A stretch of DNA of 64,000 nt. Origin: Tipula vernalis. Its lineage: Eukaryota > Arthropoda > Insecta > Diptera > Tipulidae. The position numbers and the translations under genes are program-made. The notes under the pieces were generated by a model that worked only from the letters and a program-made list of their open reading frames with translations, was not told the DNA's origin and did not search any database. Position 1 is the stretch's first letter. Each line of letters starts with the position of its first letter. The stretch is from the NCBI GenBank assembly GCA_958295665.1, contig OY282560.1, positions 192,450,061 to 192,514,060 of the forward strand, in the 5' to 3' direction. This document shows, piece by piece, positions 14,589-25,545 of the stretch.

Positions 14589-15165
14589 AAAGTGCTTTAA
14601 AATTTTTGTTGAAAAAATTTTGTTCAAAAGAACTAATGATTCCAAAAGCAGGCTTCGATCTATCGATCGAGATATTATGATTTTTATCGTTGATCGAAAT
14701 AATAAATTGTTTTCGAAGGCGCCTAATAACTTTAAACGGTCCTTCGTATGGAGGGTAAAGTCCAACTCGAACCTTTTCGAATACCCAATAAAATAATTGG
14801 TATTTCTGAGCTCCAATTAATTGTATTACCTCTGGCCATAAAAGCAGCTTTAAGCTGTCTATAAAAACGTTCGACCATGCCATTCGCTTAAGGATTGTAC
14901 GCAGTTGTACGAATCCGATGAGATCCAAGAAGTACTGTAAGTTCAGTAGAGAGATTAGATTCAAATTGTGAACCCTGGTCAGTTGTTATTTCTGCCGGGA
15001 CACCAAATCCCGAAATATAGTTATTAACAAATGTAGTGGCAATCGTATTAGCGGACATATTGTTCATGCAATAAGCCTCAGGCCAGCGTGTAAACCTATC
15101 AACACACGTAAAAATATAAGAACAATTGTTGGAAACCGGAAGTGGTCCAACGATATCCAAATGGA
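14584..15165 (-). pseudogene. CsRn1-like integrase catalytic core (broken)
   Basis: The frame from 15160 starts with D-I-V-G-P-L-P, the first catalytic aspartate region. It then has Y-I-F-T-C-V-D-R-F-T-R-W-P-E-A and T-T-D-Q-G-S-Q-F-E-S, which carries the second aspartate. After T-A-Y-N-P an in-frame stop interrupts the usual N-G-M-V-E-R-F segment with the catalytic glutamate. Translation in the same region then gives V-E-R-F-Y-R-Q-L-K-A-A. The last part, R-V-G-L-Y-P-P-Y-E-G-P-F-K-V, is the usual tail that follows the core. The integrase would have inserted the cDNA into the host chromosome. With a stop inside the active site and at least one frameshift it cannot work. Confidence 0.88.
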
Positions 15166-15179
15166 TATGTTCGAATCGA

Positions 15180-15954
15180 CCTTGTGGAATATTAAATTGT
15201 CCATGTGGTGAGACTGTGTGTCATGTACTTTGGCACGTTGGCAGGATAAACAAGAAGTAGCCCATTGAGTTTCATCTTTGTTTATACTTGGCCAAAAATA
15301 ACGAGCTGTAATCAATTTACGAGTAGCTCTAACTCCAGGGTGTGCTAAATTGTGTAATGAGTCGGAAACTATCCGACGCAATGGATCTGGAATGTATGGA
15401 CGGTTTCTACCTGTACAATACACTTCAAGGCCCGGCAACATAAATAACTCAAGTGTATAACTAGAAGTTGATCGACGATCGTTTGAACCAGATAATAAAA
15501 TCTGAAGTTCTTCGTCTTTTGATTGTGCCTTAAATATATCTCTATAATCGTAAAATATTTCGTTAGAAGCCCAGTCAATGTTTAAAGTGCGTGATAACGT
15601 ATCCGCTATCACATTTTCTACACCATGCACATGCTGAATGTCAGATGTAAGCTGACTAATGTAATCCAAATAGCGTGATTGCTGTGGATTTCTTTCAGTA
15701 TTAGACTGAATAGCTCTTGTTAGTGGCTTATGATCGGTATAAATTGTGACATCCCGACCTTCTACATAATATCTAAATTGTTTAACAGCCAGAAAAATTG
15801 CTAGGAGTTCCCTATCAAATGCTGAATATTTTATTTCAGCACTCGTTAATTTCTTCGAAAAGAATGCTAATGGTTCCAACTGATTCTCTTTCTCATTAAA
15901 CTGTTGCAAGACAGCGCCAACGGCAATGTTCGATGCATCAGTATTGTAATACAT
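15180..15954 (-). pseudogene. CsRn1-like RNase H and integrase zinc finger
   Basis: The frame opens with [16 protein letters not shown], the first RNase H motif. It continues with L-A-F-F-S-K-K-L and Y-S-A-F-D-R-E-L-L-A (glutamate region), then I-Y-T-D-H-K-P-L-T (third acidic residue). A linker of about 80 residues leads to H-N-L-A-H-P-G-V-R-A-T and C-L-S-C-Q-R-A-K, the H2C2 zinc finger of the integrase. RNase H removes template RNA during reverse transcription. The frame runs into a frameshift just before the integrase core. It is the longest uninterrupted frame of the element. Confidence 0.92.
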
Positions 15955-16735
15955 ATTTTAGCGATCCCAATTGGGTGCGCGAGAAGAGTAATTTTAATCA
16001 ATTCCAAAACTACCTGGTTAAATGCAACATTACATTCATCCGTCCAAGAAAAGTTCTTGGTTAGCTTTGGCGACTTATTTAGTACTGCCAAATGTGCGTG
16101 AATTGGAGCTAACATTTCCGCTACCTTAGGTATAAATCGGTGATAGTAATTAACCATCCCGATAAAACGTTGAATGTGCTTTATAGAAGTTGGAACCGGA
16201 AACTCCCTAATTGCTCGAATTCTATCTTCAGAACGTAGAATTCCATCTGCTGTAATTTTATGACTCAGAAAATCTAATAATGGAACGCCAAAAACACATT
16301 TTGATGTTTTAATATGCACGTCATATTCGATCAATCTTTTAAAGATTTGTTCTAAGTGCATTAAATGATGTTCCTCATTTTCTGAAGCCACCAGTAAATC
16401 ATCAATATAAGCATAAACGAAATCTAGCCCGCGGATTAATTCGTTAATAAATCGTTGGAATGTCTGTGCGGCATTACGTAACCCAAAAGGCATACGTGTG
16501 AATTCATACAATCCGAACGGAGTTGTAATTGCCGTCTTATAGACATCCTCAGATGCTACTGGTATTAGATGGTAAGCCCTAACTAAATCGATCTTGAAGA
16601 ATATTTTACAACCATGTAAGTTCATTGAGAAATTCTGTATATGAGATATCGGATATCTATCTGGTGTTGTCACCGAATTTAATTGTCGATAATTTCCACA
16701 TGGTCTCCAATCGAGATCTTTTTTTCTAACCATAT
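15955..16735 (-). pseudogene. CsRn1-like reverse transcriptase domain
   Basis: Motifs in order: [12 protein letters not shown], then D-R-Y-P-I-S-H-I, then [10 protein letters not shown] (catalytic aspartate). These are followed by [16 protein letters not shown], the Y-I-D-D-L-L-V-A active-site box, and the thumb with [11 protein letters not shown]. The R-P-C-G-N-Y and D-L-V-R-A-Y variants are typical of the CsRn1 clade. It synthesises cDNA from the element RNA. The domain is nearly complete, but it is entered by a frameshift from protease and left by a frameshift into RNase H, with overlap of frames near 15867-15954. Confidence 0.93.
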
Positions 16736-16739
16736 ATAC

Positions 16740-17323
16740 TGGACATGAAACTGGGGATGACTGATGGTTTTATGCCGATCAGGATCTAATCTTCTTGGCC
16801 TTGCCATCGATAAATGACCATTAGTCACAATATGACGCACAACCGAATGGCAAACTGGCAAATTAAAATTTGGTAGCGCTCTAAGGCTAGGAAACTTACT
16901 TAATAACGTACCATAACCATTATCAATAGAAAAATGCAGAGGCGTAAGTTTTTCACAACTCCTTACTATCGCATCAATTGATAATTTTGTGGTTGTGTCT
17001 ATTAATTGGCTTCTTTTGAGATCAACTACGAGACCAAATTTTGCTAAGAAATCAGCGCCAATGATTGGGTGAATCACGGATGCTATAATAAAAGCATGCG
17101 TAAAGTCCCTTTTAAGTCCTAAATTGACTTTAAGCAATTTCGTACCGAATGTACGAATAATTGATCCATTGGCTGCCGAAAGTGAAAGATCCTGCGAATA
17201 ACTATTTACATTTATACTATAGAATTTGACCGGGATTACTGATATGTCAGCTCCTGTGTCAATTAAGAAAATTAAACTATTGTTATTGTCGTTGATAAAG
17301 AGCCGGGACGAGCGCAAATTCAA
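16740..17323 (-). pseudogene. CsRn1-like aspartic protease
   Basis: The frame shows L-I-D-T-G-A-D-I-S-V-I-P, the retropepsin active site, about 20 residues from the start. I-I-G-A-D-F-L-A-K-F-G-L-V-V-D follows as the second conserved retropepsin motif. A linker of about 80 residues leads to H-I-V-T-N-G and R-P-R-R-L, which precede the RT domain. The protease would cut the polyprotein. A frameshift near 16740 separates it from RT. Confidence 0.9.
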
Positions 17324-17352
17324 TAATGTCCGGGACTCTATTCTGCTTACGT

Positions 17353-17870
17353 CTATCCGTTTTTTGCTTCATGTTTTTGGGCGGCAGCTTTTTTTATCTG
17401 CTCAACGCGTTGTTTAAAATATGAGCAAGGCTGTTTACAAGACCAAGCTTGATTTCCATATTTCTTATGGTTGTAACACCAATCTGGACGATTTTTCCAA
17501 TTGTTGTGCTTGGTGTTGTTTGTGGACATTTGCTTATTGCCATTGCTACTACTAGCGCTGCTCGACCGATTTTGGTTGTTGTTACCTCGGGAGCCGGAAC
17601 GAGAACGACCCTTGTTGCTTAGCGCATTTAAGCAGTTTTCGAGTGTATTGAGCCTAGCCTCAATTTTTGAGATGTAATTTGGCTTGTTCTGCTGTACGCT
17701 AGTAGATGGTCTATCCATCGACGCCACTTTTGGCGCGTGGTACATGGCCGCATGAATTCTATCTGCGATCTTAGCACATTGCTCTAACGTTTCCGTTTCT
17801 CGTAACTCAGCCATTGCGACTCAGATTACTTCAGGTAATTTTCTGGTCCACATGGTTTTAATGACAGATT
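17353..17870 (-). pseudogene. CsRn1-like gag (C-terminal part)
   Basis: Translation gives M-W-T-R-K-L-P-E-V-I, a stop, then a helix-rich piece and a Ser/Asn/Arg-rich linker. It ends in an unusual zinc-binding pattern: C-Y-N-H-K-K-Y-G-N-Q-A-W-S-C-K-Q-P-C. This histidine-containing variant, instead of the usual C-C-H-C knuckle, is a known mark of CsRn1-type gag. The N-terminal half of gag is not readable; 17870-18150 is AT-rich and may carry a small insertion. Gag would form the particle and bind RNA. Confidence 0.82.
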
Positions 17871-18460
17871 CGCTAAATATATATTTTTTTTTTAATCTCG
17901 CTAATTTCACCGTTTATTCGGGCAAGAACCTCTATTTTTTATTTTACCTACAAATACGGTTACGGCGTTGTTTATTTTCTTTAAGAGTTACAAGTTTTTT
18001 TAAGTTTTCTTCCAAAAAAAGATATGATATTTTACACAAACATTGTTGGTTGGTTAAGCAATTGATCAAAAGTACTTTGAATTTTGATTAAATTTTTCAC
18101 AATTTGGAAAATTCACCAAACGCACGATTGTTTTAAAAAAAAATTTTTTTTCTTAATAAAAACGAGCAGCTATGTGCGCACATGACCAACAATCACAACA
18201 ACAAACAATTTGCCACGTCTTAGTTCCATAAAATCTTAAACAACAAAGTGGTAGGTACTCCACCAAGACCAGGAAGTCCGATAGTTCTAATTGAATAGAA
18301 AGCGGATATGGAGGTTGATCAAGAAGTTGCGCCAATTGGACTGTTAAAACTGCATCCATTTTGGACGCAAAATCCCTCCATTTGGTTCAAGGCGACTGAA
18401 TTACAGTTCACCTTAAATCAGTTAAAATCAGACAGAACTAAGGCGTCACACGTTGATTTT
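17871..18460 (-). other. Decayed gag start and leader of the CsRn1-like element
   Basis: A frame from 18359 reads 68 residues with no recognisable domain and could be the eroded gag N-terminus. 17871-18150 is T/A-rich without coding signal. The 18360-18460 segment is likely untranslated leader. No tRNA-primer complement was found at the LTR junction. Confidence 0.4.
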
Positions 18461-18509
18461 GTTAGTTAATGTTCTCATTTGATTCGGACATTAACTTGGA
18501 AGGGAGTAT
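18461..18509 (+). repeat. Inverted copy of the 3' untranslated region and polypurine tract
   Basis: This 49-bp segment is the exact reverse complement of 14540-14588, so relative to gag-pol it points the wrong way. It is followed by an LTR block at 18510, again in the orientation of a 3' end on the plus strand. The repeat stops precisely at the position corresponding to the pol stop codon. Confidence 0.88.
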
Positions 18510-18607
18510 TGTAGCAGCCGATTAATAGTAATAATTAATCATTGCAATTCAATTATAAATAATCAAATTTGTAATTCGAATTTCAAATAAATATTAATCG
18601 CGCTACA
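18510..18607. repeat. Right terminal LTR block, 98 bp
   Basis: Begins TGTAGCAGCCGATTAATAG and ends ATTAATCGCGCTACA. It matches the 136-bp left block but lacks about 38 bp of one palindrome arm. Because the LTR is palindromic it can be aligned in either direction; the adjacent 49-bp segment shows the orientation. Confidence 0.8.
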
Positions 18608-19371
18608 AAATAAAAGTATAATCTCTTTATGAAATGTACTATAGCATTTTCTACGAATGTATTGGTCGCATCATTTTTATGTGTACATTACTTCGTAACA
18701 TAACGTTAATTGCATTAATTACAGAAATAATAAGTCACTATTGTTTACCTCCGCTTACGCTGTAGTATGAAGTATGACGCCACACACACAATATAATTAT
18801 TGTAAAATATAGATTTTTAGATAATTCCAGAACACAATATATATCGTATATATGACCAGATTTGTCAGAGAAAAATAATTTTCATAAAAGTGGAGTGAAA
18901 TATTAATTATAATAAATTAATAATAATTTAAAATCATTAAATTAAATATAATAAAATCTTATTTTGTACTTTTGGAATTTAACAAAATTCTAAATCAATA
19001 ATATTTATAGTTAGTGAATTAAAAAATTAAATTATAATAATAAAATTTATGTTTTAAAATAAATTAAACAAAGTGTTGTAACTTGTAAATAGTGAATCTA
19101 TAAGTTCCACCAAATACATTACTACAACATATAAAATAAAATATATAACTCATATTATACATAACACATAAGCACAAAATATTATTACAAACATAACTCT
19201 TGCTTAATCAATATAACAAATCTTCCTCAAAATTTTGTAAATTTCCAAAAAAAAATTTTGTAAATTTTATATTTCGCTGACAAACCAAACACAAACAATT
19301 ATCTAAAATCAATTCAACGCGGTAAATAAAAAGTTCAGAATGATTCAAGCATAGGGTTGCATTTGGGGAAT
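18608..19371. other. AT-rich non-coding interval
   Basis: No gene, TE domain or clear repeat seen. Composition is dominated by AAAATA and TTAAAT runs. Confidence 0.6.
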
Positions 19372-19438
19372 TATTAAGGGAATTTTGACAGATGTTAACA
19401 TATGAAAAGTAGAAATGGAATTCGAGAAAAAGGCCCCA
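19372..19438. mobile_element. MITE family copy 2 (right end only)
   Basis: Carries TTTTGACAGATGTTAACAT, then GGAATTCGAGAAAAAGGCCCC, matching the right terminal repeat of the complete element at 30827-30883. The left end is missing. Confidence 0.6.
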
Positions 19439-21667
19439 GGTATAAAATATTTATTCATACGATCAAGTTTCTCTAACAATAAGCTTATATATTACATCAA
19501 CTTGACTCTCTGAGGCTTAAAGCATTGTGAAAGTAATTTAAAAAATCATCATCAAATTGGTTGTGGTAGGACTGGTAGATGTAAAAATAAACTCAACCTG
19601 TTTCACCAAAATTTTAAAAAATTTTAGAATAACAAACAAACACACTAAACACTCGGCGAACAAATCAGGTTTTCCGTACATCAGAAAAAAATCCAGTTTT
19701 AAGACTTAAATTAAACATTTAATTGTACCGTCGATATTTTTATTTCGAATAGTTGAGTACACGATATTAGGTAAAACATTGTCCAGAACTAAAATTTTCG
19801 AGTACCTGGATAGATTCCCCTAAGCAAAATTTGTTAGATTAATTAAGTATTTATTTCCAGTAAAATGCTAGAGGAAGCTATATAAAATGTTACTGGCATA
19901 TTATAATATTTTTAACAAGTAGTGCTTCACTGATGAGTGATGACTCAAGGTTGTCTATAAGTTGTGTAATAATAATTTAAAGTTACAAATTGCCAATCAT
20001 AAAGTTCATTGTACACAAAACCATTTACAGTTATTATTGTATTGCACAAGAAAACAGACTTCTCTCTAACAAAATATTAGATATTCTACGGTTATTTATG
20101 ACCCTAATGACTTAACTGGAGTTAATATGCTTATAGTAAATAACTCAACATAATATTTTTTATAACTTTTACTTAACAAACTTCCATACGTGATTCCTTG
20201 AAATACTAACCAACTAACATTGGATCAGCATGAAAAACTCCATGTATGTCGATTTATGTATAATATGTTGTAACATACATATTTTGCTTGCGAAACATTA
20301 ATATTATTATTACTTGGAAAAAAAAATGAAACAAACTAACTTTCTGAAAGTCAATTAGAATATTCAAAGTTAATACATAAACGAAACATAACAAATCTTA
20401 CAAATATAACATTTTGTATCTATAATTTACCATCTCATGTGTGTCATGCTTCTTATTATTTATTTCGATTTAAATAAAATATATGTTTTCTCATTATATT
20501 CAATATTTTTTTTTTTTTTTTGTATATTTTTTATGTAATAAAACATAACAAATATGACAATTTTTCCATATTTGTTGAATTTATTATTTTTGTTGTTGTT
20601 TGTTTGTTTATTTGTTTAATAAGTAAAAAACTGTTACAAAAAAAAAAAAAGGAAAAATAATTTATTCAACATTTTTATTCTGCATTTTTACTTTCAAAAA
20701 TAATATTTTTGCATTATTTAGCTACATAATTAACCTTCAATCTAATAACTCATCTAATTGTGGTACACAACAAGTAAGCAAAATACTTTATGCGATCGTT
20801 AAAGAAATGTGACAATTAGAATAATAATAAAAATAACAAATGTTTTGTTTTGTTGTGTATACAGTTGAACTACGATCAATTCACGATTTACAATAAGCTC
20901 ACGGCTTAATTCATGTTATATTTTAAAACTGTACGAATATTTCAAATTATTTATTTATTTTAATGTTTATTTATGTTTTATTATTATTTTTACAACATTC
21001 TAAGACATCAATTAAGAAACGAAAAAAAAAATAAAAAATAAAATAAAATAATTTATAATTGAAAGGAAAAATTGAATAAAAAAAAAACCTTACAACAAAC
21101 ATTCACATTTTATGTTCTTATTTAATTTTTGTTTTTTTGTTTTTTTTTCAGAAACAAAATTATTATATTTTATAAAAAATAAATAAAAATAATTTCCTTT
21201 CACTATTTATTTATTTATTATTTTTATTAGATTTTTTAATGTAAAATAATGTGAGTAAATTAATTTTTTTTTTCTTATTTGAATTTCTTATGGTAAGTGG
21301 TTATAGTTATGCTGTTTTATTGTTGCTTGTTGATATTTTATAATAAAATTTATGTTCAAATTAAAGCATGAAATATTATGTACAGTTTTGCTGTTATTTT
21401 GTTATTTATAGAAATTATTTGGTTTAACATTAATGTTTTAGTGGTGAACAATTATTATGTGAAGATTTTATTAATTAAATTGTGTATGGCGAAATATGCA
21501 TTTAGGTCTGTAATGTACGTGTATGTATGCATATGCTTTTATAATTATTAATTAACTTCGTGGAATGGTAAAATGCATCATTTTAATTTTGATATATTAT
21601 GGCACATTGCAGCACAATACTAGTAGTTTTGTGTCTCGAATGAATACTAGTTTATAAAGGATATCAT
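19439..21667. other. AT-rich non-coding interval
   Basis: About 2.2 kb without coding signal. Long T and A runs at about 20505-20521, 20638-20651 and 21024-21090, and many TAATAA/TTATTT blocks. It could be intronic or intergenic; the sequence does not say. Confidence 0.6.
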
Positions 21668-22015
21668 TGACACCGTTATTTAAAAGTGGTATTAAACAAG
21701 AGTTCACTAATAATAGTCCTATCTCATTTATCACTTATTTGAAAATGTACTGAAACAAAACAATGAATTTTTCTAAGCGAGAGGTCGTTTTCCTCAAATA
21801 AACAATAAGGACTTAGAAGCGCGCAAGCACTGAAACTTCCGTAAATGGTTTTCTTCGGAGTACTATAAATAATTCATTTAACGATATTGTGACTGGGTCG
21901 TTTAACTTTATTGATTTTACTAAAGCTTCCGACACAGTTGATCATGAGTTTTTATAGTATTTTATAGAATAGCTTGCTAAGTGGCACAGTTTACTAAATT
22001 AAGAATACCGTTTTT
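21668..22015 (+). pseudogene. Non-LTR retrotransposon (LINE) reverse transcriptase fragment
   Basis: Across two frames one can read T-P-L-F-K-S-G, N-S-P-I-S-F-I, F-E-N-V-L-K and then F-I-D-F-T-K-A-S-D-T-V-D-H-E. These correspond to RT blocks 1-3 of Jockey/CR1-type LINEs, the last being the box with the first catalytic aspartate. Frameshifts and stops are frequent and the catalytic Y-x-D-D box was not found. The fragment is too short for a clade call. Confidence 0.72.
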
Positions 22016-22075
22016 AGCAAGTGGAGGAAAATACCTTCTGAGTTCTTAAGCAAACTAGTTTGCTAGAGTTACAAG

Positions 22076-22255
22076 TAGAGATTGGGATCGGGAATTCCTG
22101 TCTCGAAAATTCTCGAGACTTTATTAGAATTTTTTAATTTCGTTTCTCGAGAAATTTTATTTCACTAATTTTGGGAATTATTGTTTCTCGAGAAATAGTG
22201 TTTTTGTCTCGGGAGTTTTAAAAATACTAATTTTATTTGAATTGCAATAGAACAA
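22076..22255. repeat. Cluster of TCTCGAGAAA-like motifs
   Basis: TCTCGA or CTCGAG with AT-rich flanks recurs at about 22100, 22110, 22144, 22186 and 22220, spaced 10-45 bp. It is a degenerate short repeat of unknown meaning. Confidence 0.45.
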
Positions 22256-22955
22256 TTTTCTAGAAAAACAAAAATGAAATACAAACTTTATACAGGATGT
22301 CCGGAGATTGAAGAGGAGATAAAGGACGGAAAATTGAAAGGGAAATAGATTACAAATTTTCGGGAGTCATCATAATATATGTTTAACCGGTAATTTACCA
22401 TTTGAACTTATTCCTTTGATATACTTAGAGCTGAAGCTGACAGCGTAAATAATTTCATATGAATTTCTCAACTAAAGAATAAAATTATTCAAAATTCAAA
22501 AAACGAATTCAATTTTAACAATTTGATTTGGATTTTTGTCTTATGTATATGGATTTTATAATTTGTATATTTATCAGCTGATTTCTTATTTGTTCTTCAG
22601 TTATTTAACACGAAATGTCAGGCGCTTTAATTGGAGTGAAATGACAAAATTATCTGAGTTAATTGAATCAAGTGAATTGAGTGGATTGGTACGTTCAAAT
22701 GGGTGATTTTTGTTGTTTTTTTTTGATATCTGTTAATTGTTTTTCGGGATTTTCTATGATTAAATAATTTTTTTAAGTGAAACAATATTCGGAAAAATAA
22801 ATCATATTGTACGAAATGGAAATATTTTAGATAAAACAATTTATTATTTCAATTATCTATAGAAGGGGTATGAGATGATTTGATTTCTGCACATAGAACT
22901 ACATAATAGAATTTATTTTATTATCGCTACAATGATGCGCGAGGCGGCTACCCCT
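22256..22955. other. AT-rich non-coding interval
   Basis: No gene or TE protein recognised. Confidence 0.55.
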
Positions 22956-23008
22956 GATTTGATGTAGAATCGTTTTGTTTAATTTACTGGAAAACAAAAA
23001 GAGATTTG
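22956..23008 (+). repeat. Direct repeat upstream of the gypsy remnant
   Basis: GATTTGATGTAGAATCGTTT and the following bases recur at 27781-27840. The first 33 bp are identical; an 8-bp insertion then separates a shared GGAAAACAAAA and AGATTTG. The pair brackets the gypsy remnant and the repeat cluster after it. It may be gag/leader sequence from two copies of one family. Confidence 0.65.
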
Positions 23009-23089
23009 CATCTCCACAGAGGATACCTAGAAACGAATCGGTATTCCTAATTTCGCAATAAATGAAAAGTCTTACAACATTCACGAAGT

Positions 23090-23457
23090 ATCTGCCTCAT
23101 GGATAAATCCAGTTCAGTATCAAAATCCAACCTTATCTCATATTAATACCGAACAATCAATTATTCCTAATGATTTCGTTAGTTTTTCACCATATGAAGT
23201 AAACAAAAATGCCATTGAATCAACCTCTCCGCATTAAGTCCTAATCGTTCAGTTCAGTGCATTATAATCCTCAAGAGGTACCACCAACACCAAGGCACTG
23301 TTTTAACTGTAGGGAAATGGGACACAATTGGTTTAGATGTGATTTACCATCTAGAACATTTTGCTATATGTGTGGCAAACTAGGCAAAACCGTACATTGT
23401 CCCGATTGCGATTGTTCCCAGAAGATTGAAAACAACCTCAGTCAAGTATCGGACTAA
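23090..23457 (+). pseudogene. Gypsy gag, nucleocapsid part
   Basis: Translation gives a Pro/Asn-rich stretch, then C-F-N-C-R-E-M-G-H-N-W-F-R-C, a perfect CX2CX4HX4C knuckle (23300-23341). A second, degenerate one follows: C-Y-M-C-G-K-L-G-K-T-V-H-C. The knuckles bind genomic RNA in the particle. The reading frame upstream of 23257 is broken by a stop, and translation ends at 23457 shortly after the knuckles. Confidence 0.85.
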
Positions 23458-23639
23458 GAGCAATTTTAGCGCGATCTCAATTAAGGAATCCAGCACCCCA
23501 AATCAAGCCATCAAAAACACCCATAAATTCTACTAAATCGTCTAATTTTGTCACTGTAAAATTATCCTATACTAATATTAAGTCGGCTTGTTTTAGATTT
23601 CGTTCTAAGAGATACTTTAAGGAGCGTATAAGCTCATGT

Positions 23640-23863
23640 TTGCTAAATGTTCGGAAACTATTATTACCAACTTATCTAAATCTTGTGCAGACAAACGCCC
23701 TTATGCATCAGTCGAAATTGAAGGTACTAAAATCCAAGGATTATAAGACAGTGGAGCGATGGTAATGAATCGGAAGATATTATTTCAAAACATCAACTAG
23801 TACTGTATCCAATGTCCACTTTTGTGCAAACCACTTGTGGATCATCTCAACCAGTACTTGGCT
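23640..23863 (+). pseudogene. Gypsy aspartic protease, first half
   Basis: R-P-Y-A-S-V-E-I-E-G-T-K-I-Q-G-L is followed by a stop in place of the residue before D-S-G-A, the active-site triad of a retropepsin. The frame continues towards a G-S-S-Q-P-V-L-G region where the nested transposon starts at 23865. Confidence 0.7.
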
Positions 23864-23864
23864 A

Positions 23865-24890
23865 CACTCTAAAAACTTGTAGTAAAATCGCATAAAAAAA
23901 CGAGTTATGTAACCCAAAGAAATGACTAATACGAACGTCATTGTTGCATATTTTCTACTATGACGTGTGATTTCACAAATTTTCATGTTTTCTCATTATT
24001 GGTGTAATTTTAGGCAATAATAGAGATAGAAATCGTGTTGTTACACGTTTTTTACTAGTTTTGAAAACGATGCTACTCTATTGCACCATATACGGCATAC
24101 GTTAGATGTGAAATTGAACGAACCGCATATGCTACAGTTTAGATATAAAATTAAAAAAGAGATTACCAAAATCTGTGCTCTTTAGCCTACAACTTCACGA
24201 ATGCAACGTTACACTACATTAAAAATGAAATCGCCACGAATGCACCAAGGGCATCTTTCGTTGGTAAGTGAAAATAATTTTAAGTAAGTTTTATTAAATT
24301 ACAAGTTTAATTAAAAATGTTTAAATTCCAAAACCTCCAGAAATAACACTGACTTACGTTTTAATAGAAAAAATACAAGAACATATTTATACATCCGTCA
24401 AAATCGATTTGATGGAAACAGTAACATTAATAATTTGTAATTATTTTGCTTTTAATATAATGATTTCGCAGTAAATATCACAATCCATGGAATTTTCGAT
24501 TCGCCCTATAGATATCGAGGGATCTAAAAAATCCATAAAGCTTCTATTTCACAATAAAAACAATTTAATTTTGAAAATGTAATAAAATTCAGAACTTATA
24601 TTTAACTATATTTAAATACTATTTAATAAAAAAATTGTAAAATCTGGGCTTTTCGTTTTTAAGGTGGTAATTTACACTAAGAATGTGTATTTTACTTAAA
24701 GTTTGAAAGTTATTACCTCTAAAATAATGTTTTTTATTTCGTTGTTTTAAAGGTATTTGAAATAGCGTAATTTCACTATTGAAGTTTTTACACATTTTTT
24801 GGATTCACAGGAAAATGAGAATTAACTACTTTTAAAGCAGGTTACCTGTTTCCTACAAGTAGTTAAATTACATCAAAATTTCTAAGAGTG
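23865..24890. mobile_element. Non-autonomous TA-site DNA transposon (1026 bp) inside gypsy
   Basis: The gypsy reading is interrupted exactly between TA at 23863-23864 and TA at 24891-24892, so TA is duplicated. The termini are CACTCTAAAAAC on the left and, as reverse complement on the right, CACTCTTAGAAA. ACTTGTAG occurs as a subterminal motif in inverted orientation near both ends. TA duplication and short terminal inverted repeats fit the Tc1/mariner/pogo superfamily. The interior has no transposase frame. Near the right end, TAACTACTT and AAGTAGTTA flank CAGGT/ACCTG, making a small hairpin (about 24820-24865). It is younger than the gypsy copy it splits. Confidence 0.82.
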
Positions 24891-25298
24891 TATGTTAAAG
24901 TTACGGTGTCTTTCAATCACAAACAAGTGCCGATGAAAATTTTTGTGGTCCCTTCACTACAAAAACCTTTATATTTAGGTTGCGATTTTTGTGAGACTTT
25001 TGGTATTGTACCCCAGATCTTTTCGGAATTAAATCCAAATCCTGCTTCTCATACTGTAAATTCCAATTTATCAAAACAGCATGACCTAACTAGGCTACTC
25101 CAAAGTATAATTGAGCGTTTACCAAACTTCGGAAAAATGGGACTAGGGCGGACTCCTTTGCTTAATCATCACATTGACGTTGGGGATGCTTCCTCTGTGA
25201 AGCAAAGACTTTATTCTGTATCGCCGGCTGTCCAAAAACGAATATATGCCAAGCTTGATCGAATCAAGTTACAGCGGCTGGATCCCCGATGGCCATAG
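24888..25298 (+). pseudogene. Gypsy protease second half and start of RT
   Basis: The frame carries K-P-L-Y-L-G-C-D-F-C-E-T-F-G, the retropepsin region that follows the flap. It then has T-P-L-L-N-H-H-I-D-V-G-D, V-K-Q-R-L-Y-S-V-S-P and V-Q-K-R-I-Y, the conserved segment just before RT in gypsy polyproteins. A stop then appears within what should be the first RT block. The ATG is inside the interrupted frame and is not a real start. Confidence 0.85.
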
Positions 25299-25309
25299 TG
25301 AAGAAGGCA

Positions 25310-25545
25310 AATGGAAACCATAAATGTGGAAAAATGTGCTTTTTTACTGAGAGAAATCGAGTACCTTGGTCATGTCGTTGGTGAAGAAGGATGGCGTCCA
25401 AACTCCGATAAGGTAAGGGCCATTAGCAGAGTTCCCCACGCCAAAAACTGAGCGTTAGGTTCGACGATTTTTGGATGTTACGGGATGGTATCGCCGTTTC
25501 ATCCGCAATTTTTCTGCTTTGTCTTCACCGCTGACTGATGTTTCC
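25310..25545 (+). pseudogene. Gypsy RT thumb remnant
   Basis: Translation reads C-A-F-L-L-R-E-I-E-Y-L-G-H-V-V, then W-R-P-N-S-D-K-V-R-A-I, a stop, and R-R-F-L-D-V-T-G-W-Y-R-R-F-I-R-N-F. This is the part of RT after the active site. About 150 codons, including the catalytic box, are missing between 25298 and 25310, so the copy suffered a clean internal deletion. Confidence 0.88.

Larger units (their letters stand above)
14404..18607 (-). mobile_element. CsRn1-like Ty3/gypsy retrotransposon, dead, with abnormal ends
   Basis: A gag-pol remnant on the minus strand lies between two terminal blocks that begin TG and end CA. On the element strand the order is LTR (18607-18510), leader, gag, protease, RT, RNase H, integrase, stop, 49-bp 3' untranslated region with the purine tract GGAAGGGAG, and LTR (14539-14404). 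The oddity is the 5' side. Where a primer-binding site should follow the LTR, there is an exact inverted copy of the 49-bp 3' untranslated region. No tRNA-complementary TGG is visible there. Flanking bases at the two outer ends do not match, so no target-site duplication is apparent. The clade call rests on the protein features described in the parts below. Confidence 0.85.

Noticed and set aside
14404..18607. DIRS-type element (inverted ends)
   Set aside because: Inverted ends suggested DIRS, but the protein has a protease and a zinc-finger DDE integrase, not a tyrosine recombinase, so it is gypsy.
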